Assembly: GCF_015711645.1 (NCBI RefSeq)
Contig: NZ_JABTEX010000008.1
Coordinates: 62,001 to 126,000, forward strand
Reading direction: 5' to 3'
Source of the DNA: Planomonospora sp. ID82291
GTDB taxonomy: Bacteria; Actinomycetota; Actinomycetes; Streptosporangiales; Streptosporangiaceae
DNA length: 64,000 bases
The translations under genes were made by a program, and so were the position numbers. Below are positions 1 to 7,414 of the stretch, in pieces (within the stretch, counting starts at the first letter, position 1; every line of letters begins with the position of its first letter). The notes beneath the pieces were generated by a model. That model did not search any database. It saw only the letters and a list, made by a program, of their open reading frames with translations, and was not told where the DNA came from.

Positions 1-222
1 CCGCTGCGCCGGCGCGGCTGGGCGCTGGCCGTCACCGTCTCCGGTCTGGTCGGCGCCGTCATCGACTCGGTGCTGTTCTTGCAGCTGGCCGGGTTCGATG
101 TGGAGTCGGCGCTGGCGGGCCAGCTGGCCGGCAAGGCGTGGCTGACGGTGGTGCCGCCGCTGGTGGTGTCGATCGTCGCGAGGTGGCGGCGCGCGGCCCG
201 GGTGATCGACGGCGACGTATGA
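1..222 (+). CDS. C-terminal end of VUT-family (queuosine precursor) transporter, partial
   Basis: The window opens inside this gene; only the last 73 codons are present. The visible part has a hydrophobic helix (VTVSGLVGAVIDSVLFLQLA), a GQLAGKAWLTVV segment, a second hydrophobic stretch and a basic tail (RWRRAARV). The order 'G..VDS..F......GQ..GK' matches the end of VUT/YhhQ (DUF165) membrane proteins, which import queuosine precursors such as preQ0. The next gene, 24 nt on, resembles a 7-deazaguanine transglycosylase, which supports a role in supplying the modified base. Identification rests on a fragment and on context; another small integral membrane protein is possible. Confidence 0.6.
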   Translation, partial: PLRRRGWALAVTVSGLVGAVIDSVLFLQLAGFDVESALAGQLAGKAWLTVVPPLVVSIVARWRRAARVIDGDV

Positions 223-246
223 GCGTCGGGCGGGTGCGGCGCTGCC

Positions 247-873
247 GTGTGGTACCTGGCGAACCCGTCCACGGAGGCGGCCCGGGCGGCGATGCGCCAG
301 CGGCGGATCGGGCTCATCGCCACCCCGGCACAAGGCAACCATCACGTCGACGGCGCGGTGTGGGCGGCCGACAACGGCTGCTTCGGCGCCGGGTACCCGG
401 GCGACGGCGCCTACCTGGCGTGGCTGGCCTCGCGGCACCGGTGGGCGCGCGAGTGCCTGTTCGCCACCGCGCCGGACGTGGTCGGGGATGCGGCGCAGAC
501 GCTGGCGCGTTCGGCGCCGCTGCTGCCGGCCATCCGCGCCGCCGGGTATCGGGCCGCGCTGGTCGCCCAGGACGGCCTGGAGGAGCTGGCGATCCCGTGG
601 CCGGCCTTCGATGCGCTGTTCCTGGGCGGGACCACCGCCTGGAAGCTCGGCGCGGCCGCGCGGGCGATCACTGCCGAGGCCGTGCGGCGCGGTGTGCCGG
701 TCCACATGGGCCGGGTGAACTCCCTGATGCGGCTGCGATACGCGACGGCGATCGGCTGCGCCTCAGCCGACGGCACCTTCCTGACCTTCGGCCCTGACCG
801 GAACCTTCCCGTTCTTCTCGGCTGGGTGCGTGACGTGACCAGCCAGGACGCCCTGTTTCCCCTCGATTTTTAG
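247..873 (+). CDS. DpdA/TGT-like transglycosylase (putative DNA 7-deazaguanine insertion)
   Basis: A 208-residue protein starting at GTG. The pattern W..DN..F, then APDVVGDA, a VAQDG turn, FLGGTTAWKLG, VHMGRVNS and S.DGTFL..GPD.N resembles compact DpdA-like relatives of tRNA-guanine transglycosylase seen in actinophages. In that superfamily an aspartate nucleophile swaps guanine for a 7-deazaguanine base; phage members act on DNA. The protein is about half the length of bacterial TGT and shows no C-x-C-x2-C zinc site, fitting the short phage form. It lies between a probable precursor transporter and a PAPS-reductase-like gene, probably in one transcript. No preQ0 synthesis genes are visible, so the base would come from the host or from genes outside the window. 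Acting on tRNA instead of DNA cannot be excluded. Confidence 0.65.
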   Translation: MWYLANPSTEAARAAMRQRRIGLIATPAQGNHHVDGAVWAADNGCFGAGYPGDGAYLAWLASRHRWARECLFATAPDVVGDAAQTLARSAPLLPAIRAAGYRAALVAQDGLEELAIPWPAFDALFLGGTTAWKLGAAARAITAEAVRRGVPVHMGRVNSLMRLRYATAIGCASADGTFLTFGPDRNLPVLLGWVRDVTSQDALFPLDF

Positions 874-884
874 GAGCCACGCTC

Positions 885-1706
885 GTGGGTCTTCGCACGT
901 TCTCGTACGGTGGCGGCGTCCAGTCGAACGCCGTTCTGGTCCTTCAGGCGCAAGGCAAGCTGCCCGACGGCGGGTTCGACCACTTCCTGTTTTCCAACGT
1001 CGGTGACGATTCCGAGCATCCGGAGACGCTGCGGTACGTGCGGGAGGTGGCCCAGCCGTTCGCCAAGGCGCACGGCATCGACTTGCGCACGGTGTTTCGG
1101 CGGCGGCGCGACGGCAGCACCGAGACGTTGTACGGCCGGCTGACGAAGCCTGGGTCGAGGTCGCTGCCGATCCCGGTGCGGATGGGGGACACGGGGGCGC
1201 CGGGGACGAGGTCGTGTACGGCCGATTTCAAGATCAGGGTGATCGGCAAGTGGCTGAAGGAGCACGGGGCGAGCGCGGACGACCCGGCGACCGTCGGCAT
1301 CGGCATCAGCCTGGATGAGATCCACCGGGCCAACGCCCGCCGGGTGGAGCCGTACGAGCGGATCGTCTACCCGCTGCTGGATCTGAAGCTGCGCCGCACC
1401 GATTGCCTGCGCATCATCGCTGACGCCGGCCTGCCGAGGCCTCCGCGTTCGGCGTGTTTCTTCTGTCCCATGCACCGGCCGGGCACCTGGCTGGACATGC
1501 GCCGGGAGGAGCCGGAGCTGTTCGAGCGGGCGGCCCGCATCGAGGACCTGCTGAACGAGCGGCGCGAGGAGCTCGGCAAGGATCACGTGTTCTTCACCCG
1601 GTTCGGCAAGCCGCTGCGTGACGTCGTGCCCGAGGGGGTGGAGACGCTGCCGTTCGGCGACGATCCGGGGGACGGCTCGTGTGACTCGGGTCATTGCTTT
1701 ACCTGA
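885..1706 (+). CDS. Phosphoadenosine phosphosulfate reductase-like PP-loop enzyme
   Basis: A 273-residue protein; the GTG start has TAGGAG 9 nt upstream. Near the N terminus is a PP-loop variant (SYGGGVQSNAVL), followed by FSNVGDDSEHPETLRYV, GTRSCTADFKI, GIGISLDEIHRA and the cysteine motif SACFFCPMHRPGTW. This arrangement is typical of the PAPS reductase/DndC-like adenylating family common in actinophages, where the substrate is unknown. It ends with cysteines in GSCDSGHC. It follows the DpdA-like gene by 11 nt, so it may process or further decorate the modified base, or act in sulfur transfer; this is inference from position. A free-standing assimilatory PAPS reductase is less likely because no sulfate genes are nearby. 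Confidence 0.75.
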   Translation: MGLRTFSYGGGVQSNAVLVLQAQGKLPDGGFDHFLFSNVGDDSEHPETLRYVREVAQPFAKAHGIDLRTVFRRRRDGSTETLYGRLTKPGSRSLPIPVRMGDTGAPGTRSCTADFKIRVIGKWLKEHGASADDPATVGIGISLDEIHRANARRVEPYERIVYPLLDLKLRRTDCLRIIADAGLPRPPRSACFFCPMHRPGTWLDMRREEPELFERAARIEDLLNERREELGKDHVFFTRFGKPLRDVVPEGVETLPFGDDPGDGSCDSGHCFT

Positions 1707-1866
1707 GCGATTCGCTCCCTGGGCAGCCGGAAGCGGACCCGAATCGGTTCGGCAACAAATTGATAAACGGGCACGGCTTTCCGTTCATGGACACAGTTAA
1801 CCACAGTTCAAGACGATCACATAACAGGCGCTTCTACCTGCGCAATCTCTAAAAGATCTTGGCGAT

Positions 1867-1877
1867 TGGACGTTAAC
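1867..1877 (+). promoter_or_regulatory. Weak copy of GCGACGTWAGC element
   Basis: TGGACGTTAAC matches the recurring late-gene element at 8 of 11 positions and ends 59 nt before the TTG start at 1936, the same spacing as several stronger copies. It lies in a 229-bp AT-richer intergenic stretch that probably holds the promoter of the replication operon. Confidence 0.35.
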
Positions 1878-1935
1878 TCGCATCTGTGCTCTCATCCTCC
1901 AACCCGGTCCCCGCCGAACAGAAGGATCTCCTGCG

Positions 1936-2133
1936 TTGAGTTTCGCGTTCCCCTCCCCCACCCGCCGCCGCGGCGCCCACTCCCCCGCGACAGCCGGGAC
2001 GCACGACCTCGCCCCGCATTCGGAGGAGGAACTCGAGCAGTGGGTCGCCTTCCTATCGGCCCCTGACCCCGAGGTCCCCGGCCACCGCCAGCCGTACCCG
2101 GCCGCCGACGTCGTCGTCTGGAGCCGCCGATGA
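1936..2133 (+). CDS. Small protein, first gene of the replication operon
   Basis: A 65-residue protein, TTG start with AAGGATCTCC just upstream. The N terminus is basic; the middle is acidic (SEEELEQWVAFLSAPDPEVPGH). No family is recognised. Its stop overlaps the next ATG by 4 nt, so it is probably translated as part of an operon running to 7143. Function unknown; the ELEQWVAFL helix is the only structured-looking part. Confidence 0.5.
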   Translation: MSFAFPSPTRRRGAHSPATAGTHDLAPHSEEELEQWVAFLSAPDPEVPGHRQPYPAADVVVWSRR

Positions 2134-2516
2134 GCGCCCACGCCCCCCGGCGGCCGCCCGAGCATCTTCCCGCGGCGGCCGACAGCCTCGACGCTCTGGC
2201 CGCCACCATCGCCGGCCGCCTGCGCCGGCGCGGCGTCTACGTCACGACGTACACCACCGCCGGCGAGCGGCGCGCCCTTCAGCGCGCGGCCGGTTTCGTG
2301 CGCCGCGACATCGCCACGCCGATGCATGTGCGCTCGGGCGGCGGCGTCCTGGCCGTCTGGCTCGACGACAACGGCACGAGCGGCCGCCAGGCGGCCCACC
2401 GCGCCAACATCACCTTCGCCGAACTGTCGGCGCGCGCACGCAGCCAGCGCCGCCGCGGCGGCGCATCCCGAACGATTCACCTTGCGACCCACGACCCCTG
2501 CGGAGCCCGACCATGA
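2130..2516 (+). CDS. Hypothetical protein
   Basis: A 128-residue protein with ATGA start overlap to the gene before and ATGA overlap to the gene after. It has a helical N terminus (SLDALAATIAGRLRRRGVYVTTY) and a basic C terminus (RARSQRRRGG). No family recognised. The basic ends might bind nucleic acid, but nothing specific supports this. Position in front of the initiator genes suggests a plasmid-maintenance or replication accessory role. Confidence 0.55.
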   Translation: MSAHAPRRPPEHLPAAADSLDALAATIAGRLRRRGVYVTTYTTAGERRALQRAAGFVRRDIATPMHVRSGGGVLAVWLDDNGTSGRQAAHRANITFAELSARARSQRRRGGASRTIHLATHDPCGARP

Positions 2517-2869
2517 CCACCACCCACGACGTCCCCGCCGCCGGGATCCGGGCCGTGCTGCACCTGCCGCTCGAGGTGCTGCTCGCCGCCGCGATCATCC
2601 GCACGCTGCGCGGCGGCGACCGGTTCGGCTACCGCCACCAGCGCCAGGACCTTCCGCTGCTGGACCGGGCCGTCGAGCTGGCCCGCGCCGAGGTGACCCC
2701 CGCGACGATCACCTCGGCGGCCGACGACGGGCTGTTCGTCGTCTGGTGGAGTCCCGGTGACGATCCGCGCACCGCGGCGCACCCGGCCTGGCCGCAGGCC
2801 CTGAACAGCTTGGATTCGGCGTGCGGCTTCCGGCAGATGACCGCGGCGGCCGCCAGGGGCGCGCAGTGA
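2513..2869 (+). CDS. Hypothetical protein
   Basis: A 118-residue protein joined by ATGA overlap to the previous gene. It contains the helical stretch LPLEVLLAAAIIRTLRGGDRFGYRHQ and an aromatic strand GLFVVWWSPGD. No family recognised. It is the last gene before a 250-bp gap containing a hairpin, so it probably ends the first sub-operon. Confidence 0.5.
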   Translation: MTTTHDVPAAGIRAVLHLPLEVLLAAAIIRTLRGGDRFGYRHQRQDLPLLDRAVELARAEVTPATITSAADDGLFVVWWSPGDDPRTAAHPAWPQALNSLDSACGFRQMTAAAARGAQ

Positions 2870-3013
2870 TCCTGCCCGCCGGCCACCAGACCGGCGGCGG
2901 TGCCACCCGCCATCTCGGGCACGACCGCCCCGGCGTGCCCCCGCGCCGGGAAAGAACGCTCGCTGGGACAGGGCATCCCACGCTAGATTTCGATCTCGAA
3001 CATAGAAGCGACA

Positions 3014-3039
3014 ACGGCGGTCCCATCAGGGACCGCCGT
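3014..3039 (+). terminator. Hairpin, possible terminator
   Basis: An 11-bp perfect stem (ACGGCGGTCCC) with an ATCA loop follows the small-gene operon and precedes the winged-helix gene by 80 nt. There is no T-run, so termination strength is uncertain. Confidence 0.5.
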
Positions 3040-3119
3040 CGCGGCCGGGAAGGTGCGGGAACACCTCTGCCCGGCTGTGCCTCGACTCATCTCCCGCTAG
3101 AGATCATGAGGAGGCTGCG

Positions 3120-3662
3120 GTGAGCGTATCGAACGCTGCCCGAAGTCTGAACAGTACCGCGCGCCCTGGCGTGGTCGCGCTGCCGCTTGCGGAGGTGCGT
3201 GACGCAACGATGTCCTTCCGCGCCCGCGGCGTGCTCGCGTTCCTGCTGGCCCGTCCCGATCGCGCCTGGACGGCCGACGACCTGGTCGACCACGGCACCG
3301 AGCGGCGGGCCGAGATCGCCGTGGCGCTCGCCGAGGTGCACGCCCGTCCGGGCGTAGCCCTGCCCGGTGACGACGGCACCATCGCGGTCGCCAGGGAGGC
3401 CGCATGCGACACCGCCGTGTCCTTCCGCGCCCGCGGCGTGCTCGTCTTCCTGCTGGCGCTGCTGCCCGACCCGCGGGCGCGGCTGCCGCTACTGGCCGAG
3501 CTCGCCGACTGCGGAACCGAAGGCCAGCAGGCCGTCCGCAAGGCCCTGGCCGAACTGAAGGATTGCGGCTACTACGCGGTCGAGACCGGCCGCAGCCCGA
3601 ACGGCGCGTTTCGTTCCCGCTCCCACCTCAGCGCGACCCCCGGTGAGCGGGGTGAGTGGTGA
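3120..3662 (+). CDS. Tandem winged-helix DNA-binding protein
   Basis: A 180-residue protein with a GTG start preceded by GAGGAGG. It holds two copies of one unit: residues ~31-75 (SFRARGVLAFLLARPDRAWTADDL) and ~99-165 (SFRARGVLVFLLALLPDPRARLPLL). The phrase 'sfrARGVLafLLA...pWt..dL' is the start of the winged-helix found in actinomycete phage and plasmid replication regions. The second copy ends with LKDCGYYAVET, a likely wing. Its stop lies inside the start of the 500-aa initiator gene, implying coupled translation. Probable role: origin binding or autoregulation of replication; it could also be only a transcriptional regulator. Confidence 0.65.
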   Translation: MSVSNAARSLNSTARPGVVALPLAEVRDATMSFRARGVLAFLLARPDRAWTADDLVDHGTERRAEIAVALAEVHARPGVALPGDDGTIAVAREAACDTAVSFRARGVLVFLLALLPDPRARLPLLAELADCGTEGQQAVRKALAELKDCGYYAVETGRSPNGAFRSRSHLSATPGERGEW

Positions 3663-5158
3663 GCACCTACTCCGACGGCGGCCGCATCGAGGTGGACGGT
3701 CCCGACGGCTTCCGGATGATCCCGGACACCATGCTGTTCAACATCCGCATCAACGACCTCGACGTACGGCTGTACGGGGTGCTGTTGTGGCATGGGCGTG
3801 GTGGCCACGGCATCTTCCCGGGCCGCAAGGTCTTGGCTCAGGAGCTCGACAAGAAGAGCGTGCGCACCATCGACGCCGCCTTCGAGCGGCTCCAGGCGGA
3901 GGGTTACCTGACCATCCACGCCCGCTACAACGACGACGGCGGCCAGGACCGCAACCTGTACCGGCTGCACTTCCACTCGCTTCCTCCCGAGCAGCGGCAG
4001 GTTCGCCGCGCCTCCAGTGCCGCGGTGGACCCGCAGGTCGGACCCCCGGCGCAAAAAATTGCACGGGGGTCCGACACGGAGGTGCCCGAGGCAGGGGGCG
4101 CAGAAAACTGCACGGGGGGTGGCGCAACGGATTGCACGGGCCCCGCGCAGAAAAGTGCGCACCAAAAGAGAAAGGAACCTAAGGGAAAGGAAGATCAAGA
4201 GAAAGAAAACCCCCTTCCCGCCGTAGGCGATCTGACGCGCCGTAAGGCGCGCGCCGCGGCCGTTCCGGCCGGGAAGGACAACCAGGCATCGACGACGGGC
4301 ATGACGGCCAGCGGGCAGCTGGCGGCCGCGGCGGCCCCCGCCGTGCCGCCGCCGCCGCCGACGTTGACGGTGTTCGCCGCCCTGCCGCAGGCACTGCGCC
4401 GGCGCATCGGCGCCGACGCCAAGGGCAAGGTGCTGAGCGCGATCGCCCGCGAGATCGGCGTGCACGGCCGGACGATGGCGGAGATGGTCGAGCGCGTCGG
4501 GCGCCGGTGGGAGGGCTGGCAGCGGATGAACCCGCACAGCCGGATCTCCAACCCGCTCGCGGTGGCGTTGACGCTCGTCGAGCGCCGCCACTGCGCGAAC
4601 GCCCGCTGCGAGGACGGCCTGGACCTCGACAGCGGCACCAGGTGTACGGCCTGCTCCGGCCGCGGGCCGCGCCGTACCGCACCTGGCGGCGAGGCGGGTC
4701 CCGCACCAGTGGTGCCGCTCCGCGGCGCGAACGGGGCCGGGCAGCGCGTGGTCACGCAGGCGCCGACGTTTCCTCCGGTGGCCGAGGTGCTGGCCTTTCG
4801 CCCGAAGCCGGAACCGGAGCCGCAGGAGGTGTTCCACCTGACGCCGCCAGCCCCGGAGCGGCCCGCCAAGGCGCAGGCGCTGCAGGCGGCTCGGCAGGCC
4901 GTGGGACACCGGCCGCTCACCGCACGGGACCGAGAGCTGCAGGACGCGATGAAGATCATGTGCCCGCTAGCGCTGTGCGGCGCCGACGAGGGTGCGCTGT
5001 GCGTCAGCCGCGACGGCGTGGAACTGCTGCTGCGTCACACGCACGGCGCCCGCGTGATCGAAGCCCGGCAGCGGCGCCTGGCCGGCACCCTCGACGACGA
5101 GGTGGCCGCGACGGGCACCGCCGCCGGCGACGCCCCGCAGCCGGAGGGCAGCGCATGA
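3656..5158 (+). CDS. Helix-turn-helix replication initiator-like protein
   Basis: A 500-residue protein; GTG at 3656 or 3659. Residues ~20-110 form a winged helix-turn-helix (LDVRLYGVLLWHGRGG, KVLAQELDKKSVRTIDAAFERLQAEGYL). Then comes a Pro/Lys-rich linker containing repeated A-(Q/E/T)-(K/N/D)-(I/C/S) motifs; the DNA under them is an iteron-like array. Residues ~235-305 contain a helical domain, followed by CANARCEDGLDL...CTACSG and, near the C terminus, CPLALCGADEGALC...RHTHGARV, two cysteine-rich clusters that look zinc-binding. An origin inside the initiator gene is the lambda O/replisome-organiser arrangement. Known of the type: binds origin repeats and recruits helicase. No helicase is seen in the window. 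Confidence 0.65.
   Translation: MVSTYSDGGRIEVDGPDGFRMIPDTMLFNIRINDLDVRLYGVLLWHGRGGHGIFPGRKVLAQELDKKSVRTIDAAFERLQAEGYLTIHARYNDDGGQDRNLYRLHFHSLPPEQRQVRRASSAAVDPQVGPPAQKIARGSDTEVPEAGGAENCTGGGATDCTGPAQKSAHQKRKEPKGKEDQEKENPLPAVGDLTRRKARAAAVPAGKDNQASTTGMTASGQLAAAAAPAVPPPPPTLTVFAALPQALRRRIGADAKGKVLSAIAREIGVHGRTMAEMVERVGRRWEGWQRMNPHSRISNPLAVALTLVERRHCANARCEDGLDLDSGTRCTACSGRGPRRTAPGGEAGPAPVVPLRGANGAGQRVVTQAPTFPPVAEVLAFRPKPEPEPQEVFHLTPPAPERPAKAQALQAARQAVGHRPLTARDRELQDAMKIMCPLALCGADEGALCVSRDGVELLLRHTHGARVIEARQRRLAGTLDDEVAATGTAAGDAPQPEGSA
4051..4158 (+). repeat. Iteron-like repeats, candidate replication origin inside the initiator gene
   Basis: Four related units begin at 4051, 4100, 4124 and 4147: GCAAAAAATTGCACGGGGG, GCAGAAAACTGCACGGGGG, GCAACGGATTGCACGGG and GCAGAAAAGTGCGC. 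Each has a small palindrome (GCAnnnnnTGC), three of them followed by a G-run. An A/G-rich, comparatively AT-rich stretch (about 4160-4215) follows and would serve as an unwinding region. Confidence 0.6.
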
Positions 5159-5271
5159 CCACCACGCGAACGCACCCGACCGGCCCGGCCACGGCGGGCG
5201 CGAGGCGACCGGTCAAGACCATGTCCGTACCGATCACCGCTGGCCGCGTCGCCCAGGAGGTGCACCTGTGA
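5155..5271 (+). CDS. Very small protein
   Basis: A 38-residue frame linked by ATGA overlap to the initiator gene and by TGATG overlap to the next gene. It is Thr/Arg-rich at the N terminus and ends KTMSVPITAGRVAQEVHL. No family recognised. The two-sided overlap is the main reason to call it a gene; it may also simply be a translational coupler. Confidence 0.4.
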   Translation: MTTTRTHPTGPATAGARRPVKTMSVPITAGRVAQEVHL

Positions 5272-5993
5272 TGCCGTTGACGACGTTCCAGGTCGGGGCG
5301 CGGCTGCGCCGAGCCCGCCAGGCCGCAGGCCTCACGGAGCAGGAGGCCGCGGCGCGGGCGGGCATGGATACGGCCCGGCTGTGGCGGCTGGAGGAAGGCC
5401 GCGCCTATCCGACGCTGCCGACGCTGGTACGGCTGGCGCCGGTGCTGGGGATCTCCATCGACCACCTGGCCGGTCTGGCCATCGGCCCGCAACAGCCGGA
5501 CCTGCCCGGCGACGGCCAGGTGGCCGCGCCCGAGCAGGTGACGCGGCCGCGTATCGTCGTCGACCCGGCGGTCAACTCCGGCAAACCGACGATCACCGCC
5601 GCCAACGTGCCGGTCGCGGCCGTCATCAGCGGCTACCTGGCCGGTGAACGCCTCGAGGACCTGTACGGCCGGCACGAGATGGACCGCGCCGCCCTCCTGG
5701 TGTGCTGCTGGTGGGTGGCCCGCTACGCCAAGCAGCGAAAAGCGTGGAAGCAGTGGCTGGAGACCTGGGAGCCGGTGCTGTGCGCCATACCGGTCGCCTA
5801 CGACGAGGTGCCGCTGCCGCCCCGCCGGCTCGGCCCCGCCTTCGCGCCGGTGGCGCTCCTCGAGGTCGGTTATGCCGGCGGGCAGGGCGGCCAGCCGGTG
5901 GACGCTCCCCCAACGGGCCCGGGCGGTGAGCGCGCCGATGCGGCCCGCCGCCACCCGGCGACATATCGCGGCCGCCTGACGGTGGCCGAATGA
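5268..5993 (+). CDS. Xre-type HTH fused to DUF433 domain
   Basis: A 241-residue protein; start is GTG 5268 or ATG 5271, which overlaps the previous stop. Residues ~6-66 form an Xre helix-turn-helix (ARLRRARQAAGLTEQEAAARAGM). Residues ~98-160 match DUF433 (PRIVVDPAVNSGKPTITAANVP...YLAGERLEDLYGRHEMD), a domain usually found in small antitoxin-like proteins. The two in one chain suggests a regulator whose DNA binding is controlled by the DUF433 part. No partner toxin is adjacent. It lies in the replication operon, overlapping the next gene by 4 nt, and might regulate copy number or transcription there. Confidence 0.7.
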   Translation: MMPLTTFQVGARLRRARQAAGLTEQEAAARAGMDTARLWRLEEGRAYPTLPTLVRLAPVLGISIDHLAGLAIGPQQPDLPGDGQVAAPEQVTRPRIVVDPAVNSGKPTITAANVPVAAVISGYLAGERLEDLYGRHEMDRAALLVCCWWVARYAKQRKAWKQWLETWEPVLCAIPVAYDEVPLPPRRLGPAFAPVALLEVGYAGGQGGQPVDAPPTGPGGERADAARRHPATYRGRLTVAE

Positions 5994-6427
5994 TCGGCTG
6001 CTGGCGGGTGCTGCTGACCGGTTCACGCTGGTGGACCGACAAGCAGCTCCTGTGGCGGGTGCTCGACGCCATCCTGGCCGTCCACCCCGACATGGTCGTG
6101 GTGCACGGCGCCTGCTACCCGTCGCCCGGCAAGCGCGGGCAGCGGCCCGAACGCTCCGCCGACTGGCTGGCGCACCTGTGGTGCCAGGAACGCGGCGTCC
6201 CCGAAGAGCCGCACCCGGCCGACTGGGATACCCACGGGCGGGCCGCCGGCCCCATCCGTAACCGGCACATGGTCAAGCTCGGCGCCGACGAATGCGTCGC
6301 TTTCCTGCACGCCGGCTCCCGCGGGTCGCTCGGCTGCGCGCTCCAGGCCCACAATGCGGGCATCCCGACCCGCCCCTTCCGCCCCGCTCGCCCGCGAACT
6401 CCGAGGAGAGTCCTTGCCCGCACCTGA
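5990..6427 (+). CDS. YspA/DUF2493 SLOG-family protein
   Basis: A 145-residue protein. The Rossmann-like start RVLLTGSRWW, GACYPSPGKRGQRPERSADWLA, and DWDTHGRAAGPIRNRHMV are the signature positions of the DUF2493 (YspA, cpYpsA-related) branch of the SLOG superfamily. Members are thought to bind a nucleotide or nucleotide-derived ligand and are frequent in actinophages, but their function there is not established. ATGA-type overlap with the preceding gene places it in the operon. Confidence 0.8.
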   Translation: MIGCWRVLLTGSRWWTDKQLLWRVLDAILAVHPDMVVVHGACYPSPGKRGQRPERSADWLAHLWCQERGVPEEPHPADWDTHGRAAGPIRNRHMVKLGADECVAFLHAGSRGSLGCALQAHNAGIPTRPFRPARPRTPRRVLART

Positions 6428-6770
6428 ACACCCCCTGTGGCGTACGACGGCCTTTCACCCAGCGTCGGCCGACTGGTGGCTGCTGTACATGGACGACTCC
6501 CGCGACGACGGCTACCGCATCGCGCCCCTGCCCGGCTGGCTGCTGCAGGAGGCCATCGAGCCGGACGCCGCCGCGCCCCGTACGCGCGTCGTGGCCGCCG
6601 ACCATGAAGCAGGCGAGCTGGTAGCCGCCGACCGCAGGCCCGGTTTTTGGCAGGTGCTGCCGCCCGGCTTCCCCCGCGACCGCGCCCTCCTGATGGTGGC
6701 CGAGCGCAAGGCCGCCGCAGCGGCCGACCCGGCGCTCACCGCCCACCCGTCGGCGGTGGCCGGTGACTGA
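6414..6770 (+). CDS. Hypothetical protein
   Basis: A 118-residue protein. I choose TTG 6414 because GAGGAG lies 5-6 nt upstream; an ATG at 6354 in the same frame would overlap the previous gene much more. It is rich in Trp and acidic residues (ADWWLLYMDDSRDDGY, FWQVLPPGFPRDRAL). No family recognised. Confidence 0.5.
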   Translation: MPAPEHPLWRTTAFHPASADWWLLYMDDSRDDGYRIAPLPGWLLQEAIEPDAAAPRTRVVAADHEAGELVAADRRPGFWQVLPPGFPRDRALLMVAERKAAAAADPALTAHPSAVAGD

Positions 6771-7143
6771 GCGGCTGTGGACACTGGAGGAGGCGCGCGC
6801 CGAGCTCGTGCGCCGCGAGTGCCGAACCGGGCACGACCTCACGACGGTGACCGCAAACACCCTGCAGCCTCATGATCCGGTTGCGCTGCTGTGCGAGCGG
6901 TGCGGAAAACGGTGGCCGGTGGGCGAGCCCGCCAGTCGGGAGACCGTGGCCGGGTACGTGGTGGTCGACGCCGCCGCCACGGCCGGGGACGGCATCGGCT
7001 CAGCGATGACGCCGCGGCTGCGCGCCGACGCCGACCAGGCCGGCCAGGACCTGGCTTTCTGGCAGCAGGCCGCCGGCGCGGCCAGCGAACGCATGCGCCT
7101 GCGCGTGGCCAAGGTCATCGTCTTGAACGCGCCGGTCACCTGA
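6763..7143 (+). CDS. Hypothetical protein with CxxC motif
   Basis: A 126-residue protein, GTG start overlapping the previous gene by 8 nt. It contains a likely small zinc site (LLCERCGKRWP, with an upstream C.TGHD) and a helical C terminus (DQAGQDLAFWQQAAGAASERMRLRVAKVIVL). No family recognised. It is the last gene of the replication operon; a GC-rich palindrome follows at 7182. Confidence 0.5.
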   Translation: MTERLWTLEEARAELVRRECRTGHDLTTVTANTLQPHDPVALLCERCGKRWPVGEPASRETVAGYVVVDAAATAGDGIGSAMTPRLRADADQAGQDLAFWQQAAGAASERMRLRVAKVIVLNAPVT

Positions 7144-7181
7144 TCAAGGCCGCACGATGCGCGAAACCGGGAAGGCCGGGC

Positions 7182-7199
7182 GCGCCCCCGCGGGGGCGC
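7182..7199. terminator. GC palindrome after replication operon
   Basis: GCGCCCCCGCGGGGGCGC is an 18-bp perfect palindrome 39 nt after the last stop codon. It is placed as a terminator but lacks a loop and a T-run; a protein-binding site is an alternative. Confidence 0.35.
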
Positions 7200-7372
7200 C
7201 CCCGGCCCCATGTCCTGGGCGGCCGACTTTACCCGGGCCCGGCCGCCTGGAGTGCCGCCTCGCGACAGGCACAGCCTCGCTTTCCCCTCTGCGCGTACAG
7301 GCAAAGGAGCGAGACGATCATGACCCTATCGCAGCGCCCGGCAGGAGCCCTTCACCCACGAATGGACTCCTC

Positions 7373-7401
7373 TATTAACTATCTTGTACTTTTAGTGATG
7401 A
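7373..7401 (+). promoter_or_regulatory. AT-rich accessory-unit element, copy 1
   Basis: TTAACTATCTTGTACTTTTA stands out sharply from the GC-rich surroundings and recurs at 28190, 31172, 32228 and, on the other strand, 51945. It lies just upstream of the gene at 7415. Confidence 0.65.
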
Positions 7402-7414
7402 GTAAGCGGGGCCG

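Noticed and set aside
1786-1798. TTAACTGTGT-like stretch on the minus strand
   Set aside because: Only the first ten bases match the AT-rich element and there is no leftward gene beyond it.
2988-3008. Possible LexA box (TTCGATCTCGAACATAGAAG)
   Set aside because: Only one good TCGAAC half-site; the second half does not match the actinobacterial SOS consensus.
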